A DNA stretch of 64,000 nt from UBA1724 sp051884615 (GTDB lineage: Bacteria > Verrucomicrobiota > Lentisphaeria > Oligosphaerales > Oligosphaeraceae): positions 1 through 64,000 of the forward strand of contig JBJEVT010000041.1 in assembly GCA_051884615.1 (NCBI GenBank), given 5' to 3'. The position numbers were made by a program, and so were the translations under genes. This document shows positions 1 through 9,196 of this stretch, one piece after another. The notes beneath the pieces were generated by a model. That model was not told the DNA's origin. It saw only the letters and a list, made by a program, of their open reading frames with translations, and ran no database searches. Each line of letters starts with the position of its first letter. Positions within the stretch are counted from its first letter, which is position 1.

Positions 1-139
1 GGGAACGAATCCTTCAGCGCGCAAGGGAAAGGGGCCATTCCTGCAGTAGAACCCTGCGACGAAACGATCCCCCCCTGGCAAATGCGAGAAAAAAATTTCC
101 CCCCGGGGAGGCAGGATTCCGAGGGGGGGGACGGGTCGA

Positions 140-3100
140 TTACTCGGAGAGTTTTTCGAATTGGATGGTGCGAACGTTGGCGGCGGCCAGGAACACCATC
201 TTCAGGACGTGGCGTCCGGCGGGGAGTTCCATGGTGATGGTGGTGGCCTTGTCCAGGGTATGGTTCACGGCCCCTTGGCTCCGGAGCGTGAAGACTCCCG
301 CCTCCCGGGGCTGGTCGTCGATGAACAGGAAGATTTGTTCATCGTAGGGGATGGGGGTGCCATAATCGAGGGTGGCGGCGTACTTTCCAGGCTCCTGGAC
401 ATCCACGGTGTACTTGATCCACTCGCCCATCTGGACGAATCCGATGGTGCCATCCCTGCCCACATCCACATCCCCTTCCCGCAGGGGATTTTCCTTCTGG
501 AAGTTGTTGCCGGGGGTGGTGTCCAGATAGGCCACCCGCTGGCCGCCCTCGTCGTAGTCCCCCAGCTTCAGGGTGCCGGGAATGACCTGGGGAGCGCCGC
601 CATAGGGGGTGCTCTCCCTGCCCTGGCTGGCGGGGATGATGTTGGCCAGAACGAAGGGGCGGGTATGGGCGATGTTTCCCTTCTCGTCCTGGACGAAGAC
701 GCTGTAGCAGTGGAAGTTCTCCTCGAACTTGGGGACGACGCTCTGGCGGCCCGGGCGGGTGTAGTCGGTGATGTTGTAGTATTCGTTGGTCAGGGAGACC
801 TGGAAATCGTAGGGAGGTTCGGTCTTGTAGTCCAGGAGGTAGCCGCTGTCGAAGAGATAGGCGGCCATGACGGGGCTGTCGCCCGGCTCCACGCTGGCGG
901 AGAAGGAGAGGGAGTCCCCGTATTTTGCCTGGCTGCCCTCCGGGGTGGAACTCCATTCCACCTTGGGATACTCGGAGCGCGGCAGGGCGTAGACCCGGAC
1001 GTAGTCGGTGTAGAAGCTTTCCGGATAGTTGCCGTATTCGGCGCGTCCCGCGGAGGGCTTCACCTGTCCGCTGAGGATGAGCTGGAGGGGGCTCATGCCG
1101 GCGCAGTGGTAGAAGGCGTCGAAGGTGACGCTGTCATAGGGGCTGTGGTTGGAGCTGCTCTTGATCAGCTTGCCGTCCAGATAGTAGGAGATTTCGAAGG
1201 GGGTCCAGATGACGCCGATGCGATGGAATCCGTCCATGAAATCCGCTTTCGGGGAGTTGTAGTTCCAGCTCTTCAGGGTTTCGCCGCAGTAGACGTGGAG
1301 ATTATGGTCCAGGACGCTGCGGAAGGCGGGGGAGCCGGGATAGGGCTTTCCGTTTTCATCGGGGCGGGTGAGGTAGTAGTCCTCGTAGACATCGATTTCG
1401 AAGCCGTCGTAGAAGGGGTTGGCGTTGGAGGCGCCGTAGAGCCAGAAGGCGGACCACCATCCGGGTTCCTGGCGGAATTTGCATCGTGCCTCGAAGTAGC
1501 CGTATTGGAAGAAGCGTTTGCTCTTGATGGCGCCGGTCCGCAGGGTGGTGTGGCCGGCGTCCCAGTCCGTCCGGATCTCCAGGCTGCCGTCATGGACGCT
1601 CACCCTCTCGGGCAGGCTGCTCCAGGAGTGAACCCACTCCTCCATGTCCAGCTCCTCTCCGTCGAACTCATCGGCGTAGACCAATTCCCAACCCTCTTCC
1701 TCGGGGTCGAAGGTCTTTCGGGGATTCACCTTGTAGGGGACGGGGCTGACGCCGCCCTGCTCCACCGCCAGGCCCACGGCGAAGTTGTCCACGGTGACCT
1801 GGGCCGTCTGGGCGGCGGCGGTGAGCACCAGGGCGGGAGCGATCTGTCCGGAGTTGGCCTGTCCGAAGATGGAATCCAGGGAGAAGGAGAGCTGGGAGCC
1901 GTCGGAGAGGCTGTTCGCATTGGCGGAGACGCGCCCCCCCGCATTGACGCCAAAGAGGAAATCCGCGGGGAGGGACGCCTTGGGCATCGTCCGGGTGGCC
2001 AAGGTCTGGCCGTCCTGCACCAGGGCCAGCTCCAGCTCCTCCTGTCCGGGAATGCTCTTCACCTCCAGGGCGAGGCGGCATCCGTCCACCTCCTGGAGCT
2101 GCAGGGCCAGCGTGGACTCCGCGGACTCCGGGAATTCCTGGATCCGCACCGCCACGGAACGGTAGTAGACCTTGTCCGCGGGCAGCGGGAAGAGGGAGGC
2201 GTTCACAGGGGTGATGTCCAGAGTGTCCCGGGTGCGGAAGATGGCCTGTCCCGTCAGGGTGAGCAGTCCGGGGGTGGGATAGGCCTGGATGCGCTCCGGC
2301 TCCCCGGTGCAGCCCAGGCTGTCGCCGTCGAAGGATTCCAGCCAATCCATCTTGGAGAGCTTCAGCCGGACGGTGCGGTCCGCCAATTCCAGGGGGCCGC
2401 CCGTCATCAGGACGGAGCTGGTGGAGCCGGTCTTCACCTTCACCGCCAGCACGTTGCGTCCCTTCTTCAGCGCCACGTCAAAGACGTGGTTCCAGATTTC
2501 GAAGGGGTATTCCACATTGCCCGTCTCCGTGGTGTCCAGGACCTTTTCCCCATTCACATAGTATTCCATCCACCAGTCGGCGGCGGCGCCGATGGTGTAT
2601 CCGCATTCGATGGGGGAGTCCAGCACGGCGAAGGCCCAGCCCACCTTGCGTTCCCCGGGGCCGAAGAGCTTGGCGAAATCCAGGGTATGGGCATTCAGGC
2701 GAACGACCGTCCCCTCCTTTCCGTCCAGCTCGGCGGGGATGTCCTCCAGGGAGGCGAGATCCGGCTGGAAAGCCTCGTCCACGGGTCCGAAGAGAGTCCA
2801 GCGTTCGGGGAAGGGTTCGCTTCCCAGATAGGGGGAGGAGGTCTGCTCCACATGGAAGTCGGAGATCTCCAGTTCGCTGCCCTTGGTCATCTCGACGGAG
2901 AGATCGAAGAAGCCGGTCTCGCCGGCCTTTCCGTTGTAGACCTTCAGGGCGATGTTGTAGTTTCTCCAGTTCTCTCCCACGGTGAAGGTCTCGATCTGGG
3001 GAGACTGGAAGTTCCATTCCCCCGTGGTGGTCCTGAAATAGAGGGAGACGGAGCCGGAGCCGGAGCCCCGGGCGCGGAAGCGCAGCTGGAGGGTGTCGCC

Positions 3101-3367
3101 GCACTGGGCGGGATAGAAGGTGGTGTTGAAGGCGGCGCCCCGGGCGCTCTGGATATTGGTCATCCTGAAGGAGTTCCCCTCCATGCCGCCGCCGAGGATG
3201 GTCTCCAGGGTGCAGGCAGGCTCGTAGCCGACCCAGGTGTTCCGCATCCAGCCCTTGGGAATGCCCTGGCTGTCGAGGTTCTGGAAGGTTCCGTTCAACG
3301 CGACTTCCCCGGCGCCGCAAAGGACGGCGAGGAACAGGCTCAGGAGAAAGATTCGTTTGTGCATCAT
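140..3367 (-). CDS. Secreted family 16 glycoside hydrolase with carbohydrate-binding modules
   Basis: A 1075-residue exported beta-glucanase-like enzyme. Residues 1-20 form a signal peptide (MMHKRIFLLSLFLAVLCGAG). An N-terminal beta-sandwich beginning with NGTFQN resembles CBM4/9-type modules, and another beta-sandwich follows at about 190-330. The GH16 domain starts near residue 560 (GWELVYADEFDGEEL). Its catalytic strand FEIDVYEDYY lies near 655, with the two Glu of the E-x-D-x-x-E motif as expected nucleophile and acid/base. A CBM6-like module occupies about 935-1075. GH16 enzymes cut beta-1,3/1,4-glucans, agar, carrageenan or porphyran; the substrate cannot be named here. I chose the ATG pair at 3367 because GGGAG lies 9 nt upstream; the open frame extends five codons further to a TTG. 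A TATATT at 3420-3425 (minus strand) could be its own -10. Confidence 0.85.
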   Translation of the reverse strand: MMHKRIFLLSLFLAVLCGAGEVALNGTFQNLDSQGIPKGWMRNTWVGYEPACTLETILGGGMEGNSFRMTNIQSARGAAFNTTFYPAQCGDTLQLRFRARGSGSGSVSLYFRTTTGEWNFQSPQIETFTVGENWRNYNIALKVYNGKAGETGFFDLSVEMTKGSELEISDFHVEQTSSPYLGSEPFPERWTLFGPVDEAFQPDLASLEDIPAELDGKEGTVVRLNAHTLDFAKLFGPGERKVGWAFAVLDSPIECGYTIGAAADWWMEYYVNGEKVLDTTETGNVEYPFEIWNHVFDVALKKGRNVLAVKVKTGSTSSVLMTGGPLELADRTVRLKLSKMDWLESFDGDSLGCTGEPERIQAYPTPGLLTLTGQAIFRTRDTLDITPVNASLFPLPADKVYYRSVAVRIQEFPESAESTLALQLQEVDGCRLALEVKSIPGQEELELALVQDGQTLATRTMPKASLPADFLFGVNAGGRVSANANSLSDGSQLSFSLDSIFGQANSGQIAPALVLTAAAQTAQVTVDNFAVGLAVEQGGVSPVPYKVNPRKTFDPEEEGWELVYADEFDGEELDMEEWVHSWSSLPERVSVHDGSLEIRTDWDAGHTTLRTGAIKSKRFFQYGYFEARCKFRQEPGWWSAFWLYGASNANPFYDGFEIDVYEDYYLTRPDENGKPYPGSPAFRSVLDHNLHVYCGETLKSWNYNSPKADFMDGFHRIGVIWTPFEISYYLDGKLIKSSSNHSPYDSVTFDAFYHCAGMSPLQLILSGQVKPSAGRAEYGNYPESFYTDYVRVYALPRSEYPKVEWSSTPEGSQAKYGDSLSFSASVEPGDSPVMAAYLFDSGYLLDYKTEPPYDFQVSLTNEYYNITDYTRPGRQSVVPKFEENFHCYSVFVQDEKGNIAHTRPFVLANIIPASQGRESTPYGGAPQVIPGTLKLGDYDEGGQRVAYLDTTPGNNFQKENPLREGDVDVGRDGTIGFVQMGEWIKYTVDVQEPGKYAATLDYGTPIPYDEQIFLFIDDQPREAGVFTLRSQGAVNHTLDKATTITMELPAGRHVLKMVFLAAANVRTIQFEKLSE

Positions 3368-3431
3368 CGTGAGGACTCCCAAGGAAGGAGGGACGTGGAG
3401 AGACGGGGGACGGTGGGAAAATATATGGGAA

Positions 3432-4130
3432 TCAGAGAGGGGTGCGCAGGGCGGCGGGCTTCACGAAGACCGCCTGCCGGACGTAGAGGGGTTCCACGGA
3501 GCGCTCCTGCTCCTGAAGGTCCCGGGGCCAGGGATAGAGGGATTCCGGCGCCTGCAGAAGTTCTTCCGCGGGAAGTCGAGGCAAGACGGAGATCCGCTCC
3601 CGGAGGGAGGCGGGGCAGAAGTCCGCCAGTTCCGGCTGAAGGAGGCCGTAGGCCTGGCAGAGTCTTTCCGGTTCCTCCAGCTGGGCGGGTTTCCAGGGGG
3701 CGGGCTCTCCCTGCATCCGGAGGATTCCCCCCTCCTGCCGGAGGAAACGGGTCAACAGGACCTCTCCGCAGCGGCCGTCATGGAGGACGCCCACGGAGGA
3801 GGGCTCCCCCGGCACCGCCCGCGCCAGGGCGTAAGCGGAGGGGACGCCGCGGAGGACGGCGCCGCTGGCCAGGGCGGCTCCCTTGGCGGCGGCGATGCCG
3901 CAGCGCAATCCGGCGAAGGAGCCGGGGCCGATGCCCAGGGTCCACCGCTTCACCTCCTGAAGGGCGGCTCCCGCCTTCTCCAGGCACTGGACCAGCCAGG
4001 GAATCAGGAGGCGGTCGCTCTCCCGCCCCACGGCGGTCAGCTGCTCCCGGAGAAGAAGTTGTCCCGGTTCCTCCTCCAGGGCGAGGGAGAAGCCCCAGGA
4101 GGTATCCAATGCGGCATGCAGTGACTTCAT
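3432..4130 (-). CDS. tsaB: tRNA threonylcarbamoyladenosine biosynthesis protein TsaB
   Basis: TsaB is the non-catalytic partner of TsaD in making the t6A modification at position 37 of ANN-decoding tRNAs. The 232-residue protein has the ASKHA-fold start (LHAALDTSWGFSLAL) and the family hallmark GIGPGSFAGLRCGIAAAKG near residue 70. It ends with the EPLYVR motif common near TsaB C-termini. The start is the ATG at 4130; an in-frame TTG four codons upstream is less likely. It lies 67 nt downstream of namZ on the same strand and probably belongs to that operon. The length matches the family (about 220-240 aa). Confidence 0.88.
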   Translation of the reverse strand: MKSLHAALDTSWGFSLALEEEPGQLLLREQLTAVGRESDRLLIPWLVQCLEKAGAALQEVKRWTLGIGPGSFAGLRCGIAAAKGAALASGAVLRGVPSAYALARAVPGEPSSVGVLHDGRCGEVLLTRFLRQEGGILRMQGEPAPWKPAQLEEPERLCQAYGLLQPELADFCPASLRERISVLPRLPAEELLQAPESLYPWPRDLQEQERSVEPLYVRQAVFVKPAALRTPL

Positions 4131-4197
4131 GTTCTTCAGCAAAACTTCGTGTGGTGGATTCCCCTGCCCCGGACGAGGGGGGGAATCGGGAAAGGGC

Positions 4198-5307
4198 CTA
4201 CGGGAGGAACTCCCGGCTTTGGCGGGAGGCGCGCGCCAGGAGTTCCTGGCAGGATTCCCGGCCCAGGCGATAGGCCCGGGAGCCCAGGAGATGATCGAAA
4301 TGCTCCGGCAGGAAGACCAGTTCCCGGGGATGGAGGCGGCGCACCGCGTCCAGGACCTCCAGGGCCGCCCCGAAGGAGCGGCATTGCCGGGGGTCCGTCA
4401 CCTCGAAGCGCACGCCTCCGCAGGAGCAGCCCTGGTGCTTGCTGGCCCGGGGCGCGAAACGCGCCGGGGAGAGGCGAAGCCCCGGATACTCCCGGCGCCC
4501 CAGGAGCTCCAGCACCGCCTCCCCCTCCAGAAACGGGGCGCCCACCAGCTGGAAGGGGGCTTCCGTGCCCCGGCCCTCCGAAAGGTTGGTGCCCTCGAAC
4601 AGGCAGGTGCCGGGATAGCAGCACAGGGCCTCGAAGGAGGGAAGATTGGGGGAGGGACGCCGCCAGGGCGTCCCGAAGTCCGGGAAGAGGGGCTCCGGAG
4701 GACAGGAGGGAAGACGCACCGAAGGCACCACCTGGAACGCCAGGGAGGAGAGGAAGCCCCGCTCCCGGGCGGCGAAGCGGAGAAGCTCCCCCAGGGTCAG
4801 GCCGTGGCGCACCGGGACGCCGGCGCACCCCACGTCGGAACGCAATTCCGGCTCCAGCAGGGGCCCCTCCCGCTCCGCACCCAGGGGATTGGGACGGTCC
4901 AGCAGGATGGCGGGACGCCCCCGGCGGGCACATTCCTCCATCACCCGGAGAATGGTGTCGGCGTAGGTGAAATAACGCACGCCCACGTCCGGGAGATCGA
5001 AGATCATAATATAGAAATTCCGCCAGAGTTCGGGGGGGACTTCCCTGCGGCGGCCGTAGAGGCTGACCACCGGGAGCCCGGTGGCCGCGTCCCGTCCATC
5101 CCCCACGCCCTCCCCTGCCTGGGCCGTTCCCGCCAGGCCATGCTCCGGGGAGAGCAGCAAGGTCACCTCCACCCCCATCTCCCGGAGGCAGTCCACGGTC
5201 CGGCGTCCCCGGGCGTCCCTGGCGGCGTCGTTGGTGAGCAGGGCGCAGGGTTTTCCCTGGACGGCGCCGGGGGAGAATCCGTGGATTCCGGGGAGGAGGC
5301 AGGCCAT
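4198..5307 (-). CDS. namZ: Exo-beta-N-acetylmuramidase NamZ-like (DUF1343, GH171)
   Basis: A 369-residue DUF1343-family protein; characterised members release N-acetylmuramic acid from the ends of peptidoglycan fragments. Family motifs are clear: LLTNDAARD, LLSPEHGLAG near residue 52, DVGVRYFTYADT near 107, DRPNPLG near 138 and CLFEGTNLSEGRGTEAPFQ near 230. There is no signal peptide, which suggests cytoplasmic use on imported or recycled muropeptides, whereas many homologues are exported. The ATG directly follows the rpoN stop codon (TGAATG), so the two are probably co-translated. Activity is inferred from the family. Confidence 0.85.
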   Translation of the reverse strand: MACLLPGIHGFSPGAVQGKPCALLTNDAARDARGRRTVDCLREMGVEVTLLLSPEHGLAGTAQAGEGVGDGRDAATGLPVVSLYGRRREVPPELWRNFYIMIFDLPDVGVRYFTYADTILRVMEECARRGRPAILLDRPNPLGAEREGPLLEPELRSDVGCAGVPVRHGLTLGELLRFAARERGFLSSLAFQVVPSVRLPSCPPEPLFPDFGTPWRRPSPNLPSFEALCCYPGTCLFEGTNLSEGRGTEAPFQLVGAPFLEGEAVLELLGRREYPGLRLSPARFAPRASKHQGCSCGGVRFEVTDPRQCRSFGAALEVLDAVRRLHPRELVFLPEHFDHLLGSRAYRLGRESCQELLARASRQSREFLP

Positions 5308-6906
5308 TCAGCTGCGGCTCCTGCGTTCGCTGGAGGAGGGGATTCCCGCCTCGTCCCGGTATTTTCTCACGGTGCGTCGGGCCACCAGGATGCCCCGCTC
5401 CTTCAGGAGCTCCGCGATTTTGTCGTCGGAGAGAGGCTTCCCGGGATTCTCTCCCTGGACGATCTCCTGGATCTTCTCCGTCACATATTGGCGCGTCACA
5501 TTGGTCTCCACCTCCTGTCCGGAGGCGTCCCGCACCTTCATGCTGACGCCGCCGGAGGGGAAGAATCGGCTGAACTCCAGCACGCCCCAGGGGGTCTCCA
5601 TATACTTCTCGTTGACGGCCCGGGAGATGGTGCTTCCGGCGATTTTGAGCTCCCGTGCCAGGCTCTCCTGGGTGAGGGGCTTCAGCCTCCTCTCGTCCCC
5701 CCGGCTCTCGAAGTAGTCGTATTGTTTCTCCAGGATCTTCCTGGCAACCAGGAGGATGGTCTCCTCCCGCCGTTCCACGCCGAAAATGAAGTCATTGGCC
5801 TCCTGGAGCTTGTCCCGGAGATACTTTTCCGTCTCCTTGTCCAGCGGGGCGGTCTTTCCGCGGCCCCGGGGGACGGCGCCATGCTCCAGCATCAGGAGAT
5901 GCTCTCCGTCCAAGGCCAGCTGGGAGCGGCGGCAGCTCTCGAAGAAGAAGCGGCCATCCTTTCCGATGCGCAGCACCACGTCGGGCACCACATAGCGGGC
6001 GCTCTCCCCGTATTCCTCCAGGGGGTTCCGCTTCAGATGCCCGGCCAGCCACTCCATGGACTCCCGGACCTCCTCCTCGGAGCAGGAAAGAATCTCCCCG
6101 ATCTCCCGGGGAGACCTGCCCTGGTCCAGCAATGCCAGCACCTGCCCCTCCCGGCTCTCCTTCCGACCCAGGCGCGCCAACTGCAGCATGAGGCACTCCC
6201 CCGCCGTGCGCCCGCCAATGCCCGCGGGCTCCATGCGCTCCTGGAAGAGCCGGATGGCCTTCCGCAGCAGCGCGGGGGTGGTGTCCAGGCTTCGGCACAA
6301 TTCCTCCTCGGTGCCCTCCAGGATGCCCTGGGGGGAGATGGCGTCGCACAATCCCCGGCAGAGCTCCAGGAGCTTTTCGGGGACGCCCCAGAGACATTCG
6401 GCGCAGGCCTTCTTCAGCTTTTCCGCATAGGAGGGCTCCCGGGTCAGGGACTCCATCCTGTGCTGGCGCCATTCCTCCTCGTCCGGATTCCGGAACTCCC
6501 CCCGTTCCTCGTAGGGGAAATCCCGGTCCCAGCTCTCGTTCTCCGCGCCCTCCGCGCCCCCGGAGAGCCGTTCCATGCGTTCCTCCCGCTGGGGGGCGGG
6601 GGATTCCACGGAGCGGACCATCATCTCCTCCCAATATTCCTTTCCGTCCCCGTCCCACGGATTTTCCTGGGGAGGGGGCGGCTCCAGCTGGCTCTCCAGC
6701 ACAGCCTGTTCCAGAGGCACCTCCGACAGCATCACATTCTGCTGCAGCTTCTGCCGGATCTCCGCGCGCAACGCCAATTCCGGCATGGCCAGCAGCTTCA
6801 CCCCCATGAGCTGCTGCTGGCTGAGAACCTGCTGCTGGCTGAGGCTTTGCCTCTGGCTCAGGTTCTGGCTGGGCACTTGGACGATTTGGAGACTGGGAAG
6901 GGGCAT
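5308..6906 (-). CDS. rpoN: RNA polymerase sigma-54 factor RpoN
   Basis: Sigma-54 directs RNA polymerase to -24/-12 promoters that need an AAA+ activator. The 532-residue protein has the Gln-rich region I (MPLPSLQIVQ then LSQRQSLSQQQVLSQQQLM), an acidic linker, and the core-binding and DNA-binding domains. It ends with the RpoN box ARRTVRKYRDEAGI at about 510; the usual spelling is ARRTVAKYRE, so one Ala is replaced by Arg. I chose the ATG at 6906 because it starts the region I consensus; the open frame reaches a TTG at 6957 with no ribosome-binding site. It is followed directly by namZ and preceded by rlmI (61-nt gap). No activator gene is present in this window. Confidence 0.93.
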   Translation of the reverse strand: MPLPSLQIVQVPSQNLSQRQSLSQQQVLSQQQLMGVKLLAMPELALRAEIRQKLQQNVMLSEVPLEQAVLESQLEPPPPQENPWDGDGKEYWEEMMVRSVESPAPQREERMERLSGGAEGAENESWDRDFPYEERGEFRNPDEEEWRQHRMESLTREPSYAEKLKKACAECLWGVPEKLLELCRGLCDAISPQGILEGTEEELCRSLDTTPALLRKAIRLFQERMEPAGIGGRTAGECLMLQLARLGRKESREGQVLALLDQGRSPREIGEILSCSEEEVRESMEWLAGHLKRNPLEEYGESARYVVPDVVLRIGKDGRFFFESCRRSQLALDGEHLLMLEHGAVPRGRGKTAPLDKETEKYLRDKLQEANDFIFGVERREETILLVARKILEKQYDYFESRGDERRLKPLTQESLARELKIAGSTISRAVNEKYMETPWGVLEFSRFFPSGGVSMKVRDASGQEVETNVTRQYVTEKIQEIVQGENPGKPLSDDKIAELLKERGILVARRTVRKYRDEAGIPSSSERRSRS

Positions 6907-6967
6907 AGGCGAAGGCAGGAAGGCGGGAGCGGGGAGGCTCCGGCATCCCGCCGGCAAGGGTCGGCGG

Positions 6968-8164
6968 TCAATCCATCCGCAATTCCAACCCCGTGAGATA
7001 GCGTCCCTCGGGGAAATTCAGGGCCATGGGGTGATCCGGGGCCTGGGTGAAGGTGCGCACCACCCGGGCGGAGCGCCCGGAATCGGTCAGCGCCTCCGCC
7101 ACCACGGTCTGGAAGAACTCCGGGGTCATGGCGGCGCTGCAGGAGAAGGTCAGAAGGGTCCCGCCGGGATTCAGCAGCTTGCACCCCAGGAGATTCACAT
7201 CCTTGTAGCCCCGGGCGGCACGCTGGAGCCTGCCCTGGGTGGAGGCGAATTTCGGGGGATCCAGGACAATCAGGTCGAAGGAGCGGCGGGAATCCCGGTA
7301 TTTCCGCAGCTGGGTGAACATGTCTCCCCGCTGGAAGGCGAGGCGGGCATCCCCCTCCAGGCCGTTGAGCCGGCAATTCTCCTGCGCCAGGGCCAGGGCG
7401 GCGGGGGCGTCGTCCAGGAAGGTGACCTCCCTGGCGCCGGCCAGGGCGGAGCGGATGCCGAAGGCGCCGCTGTAGCAGCAGCAGTCCAGGACGGAGGCGC
7501 CGGAGGCCAGGGAGTCCACGGCCAGGCGGTTGTCCCGCTGGTCCAGGTAGAATCCGGTCTTGTGGCCGCCCGGCATGTCCATCCGGTAGACCACCCCCTT
7601 TTCCCGGATGGTGAAATCCGGGGGAGGCTCCTCGCCCCGCAGGAGGCCATCCGCCAGGGGGAGTCCCTCCCGCAGACGGGCCTCGGCCTCGGAGCGCTCG
7701 TAGACGCCCCGGACGCCCGGCAGGGCGGCCAGGGCGTCCACCAGGGCCCGTCTCCAGGCCTCCGCTCCCGCCGAGAGGAACTGGCAGGAAAGATAGGGTC
7801 CGTATTGGTCCACCACCACGCCGGGAAGGCCATCCGCCTCGCCGTGGAGCAGCCGGAAGGCGTCTCCCAGCCGGAAGCCCAGGCCCAGGCGATATTCGTA
7901 GGCTTTCTGGATGCGGCGCCGGAAGAAGGCGGCGTCCACCTTCTCCTCCGGGTCGAAGGTCCAGATCCGCGCCCGGATCTGGGAGTGGGGGGAGTAGGAG
8001 GCCCAGGCCAGGAATTCCCCCGAGGAGCCGCGCACCGCCACCGTCTCTCCGGAGGCGGGGTCCCCCGTCACGCTCTGCACCGCCCCGGAGAAGATCCAGG
8101 GATGGCGGCGCAGCACCGAGGCTTCCCGCCGGGGAGCCAGCCGAAGGGTTTTCTCCGTCTCCAT
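6968..8164 (-). CDS. rlmI: 23S rRNA (cytosine-C5)-methyltransferase, RlmI-type
   Basis: A 398-residue SAM-dependent RNA methyltransferase of the RlmI group (m5C1962 of 23S rRNA in E. coli). A PUA-like domain occupies about residues 1-80. The EEHD-like central part carries HGEADGLPGVVVDQYG. The Rossmann domain starts near residue 205 with KTGFYLDQRDNR and SVLDCCCYSGAFG, and the catalytic-site motif LIVLDPPKFA lies near 300. TLLTFSCSAAM gives the second Cys typical of m5C enzymes. It starts 3 nt after the heptose kinase stop codon, so the two are one transcription unit. Confidence 0.88.
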   Translation of the reverse strand: METEKTLRLAPRREASVLRRHPWIFSGAVQSVTGDPASGETVAVRGSSGEFLAWASYSPHSQIRARIWTFDPEEKVDAAFFRRRIQKAYEYRLGLGFRLGDAFRLLHGEADGLPGVVVDQYGPYLSCQFLSAGAEAWRRALVDALAALPGVRGVYERSEAEARLREGLPLADGLLRGEEPPPDFTIREKGVVYRMDMPGGHKTGFYLDQRDNRLAVDSLASGASVLDCCCYSGAFGIRSALAGAREVTFLDDAPAALALAQENCRLNGLEGDARLAFQRGDMFTQLRKYRDSRRSFDLIVLDPPKFASTQGRLQRAARGYKDVNLLGCKLLNPGGTLLTFSCSAAMTPEFFQTVVAEALTDSGRSARVVRTFTQAPDHPMALNFPEGRYLTGLELRMD

Positions 8165-8167
8165 GGC

Positions 8168-9178
8168 CTACGCCTGCTCCTTCAGGACCTGGGCCAGCTC
8201 CGCGGCGTCGATGGCGCGGGTGCCCACATAGCCCACCACGATGCCCGCGGCCTCGTTGGCCAGGGAGGCCGCCAGGGAATGGGAGGCGCCGGCGCAGATG
8301 GCCAGGGTCATGGTGGCCATCACCGTGTCCCCCGCCCCGGAGACGTCGAAGACCTGGCGCGCCCGGGTGGGAATCACCATGGGCTCCGCCACGCCGGGAC
8401 GGAACAGGGCCATGCCCTCCGCGCCCAGGGTGATCAGCAGCAGCTCGCTGCGCCAGCGCTGCAGCAGCACGCGGCCCACCTTGGCCAGGGCCGCGTCGTG
8501 GAGGGGATCCCCGATGCCCGGCGCATAGGGCATCTCCGCCAGGGCGAAGGCCTCCATGCGGTTGGGGGTCATCAGGGTAAGGCCATCCACGTCAAAGGGA
8601 TGGGAGGGATGGGGGTCCAGGGTGGACATCACCTGCCGGCTCCGGGCCAGCTCCGCCACCCGCGCCATGAACTCCCGGGTGAAGATTCCCTTGGCGTAGT
8701 CCTCCATCACCAGGGCATCCACCTTGCCGGAGGAAAGATCCTTCTCCAGGGCCTGCAGAATCCTCTCCCGGACCTCCGCCTGGATCTCCCCGGGATTCTC
8801 CCGGTCCACCCGGACCACCTGCTGGGTTCCCGCCAGCACCCGGGTCTTCACCGTGGTGTGACCCCCGGGGATGGTCACCACCCCCTGGGTCTCCGCCCCC
8901 GCCTCCTTCAGCAGGGCGCCCAGATTCCGCCCTTCCTCGTCATCCCCCAGGCAGCCATAGACCGAGACCTTGCCGCCCAGGGAGAGGACGTTCCGCGCCA
9001 CGTTCGCCGCCCCGCCGGGGACATGGTTCTCCTTCTTCACCAGCACCACGGGCACGGGAGCCTCCTGGGAGATGCGGGTGGCCTGGCCCCACAGATAGCG
9101 GTCCAGCATCAGGTCCCCCACCACGGCGACACGGCAGCGGGGCAGTCGTTTCAGGATGTCCAACAGAGTTCGGTTCAT
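8168..9178 (-). CDS. hldA: D-glycero-beta-D-manno-heptose-7-phosphate kinase (RfaE domain I)
   Basis: A 336-residue PfkB-family kinase matching the N-terminal half of HldE/RfaE, which phosphorylates heptose-7-phosphate for ADP-heptose and LPS core synthesis. Visible motifs are VVGDLMLDRYLWG at about 20, the substrate loop ISQEAPVPVV, GGAANVARN near 57 and the PfkB signature DVSGAGDTVMATM near 280, which holds the catalytic Asp. The C-terminal nucleotidyltransferase half of HldE is absent, so this is a stand-alone kinase as in split hldA/hldC systems; no partner lies in the window. An AGGAAGGA ribosome-binding site lies about 10 nt upstream of ATG 9178. Confidence 0.85.
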   Translation of the reverse strand: MNRTLLDILKRLPRCRVAVVGDLMLDRYLWGQATRISQEAPVPVVLVKKENHVPGGAANVARNVLSLGGKVSVYGCLGDDEEGRNLGALLKEAGAETQGVVTIPGGHTTVKTRVLAGTQQVVRVDRENPGEIQAEVRERILQALEKDLSSGKVDALVMEDYAKGIFTREFMARVAELARSRQVMSTLDPHPSHPFDVDGLTLMTPNRMEAFALAEMPYAPGIGDPLHDAALAKVGRVLLQRWRSELLLITLGAEGMALFRPGVAEPMVIPTRARQVFDVSGAGDTVMATMTLAICAGASHSLAASLANEAAGIVVGYVGTRAIDAAELAQVLKEQA

Positions 9179-9196
9179 AAGGATGGCGTCCTTCCT

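Noticed and set aside
161..4273. A 1370-codon plus-strand open frame opposite the GH16 gene and tsaB
   Set aside because: Antisense shadow; the minus strand has GH16 and TsaB motifs and ribosome-binding sites.
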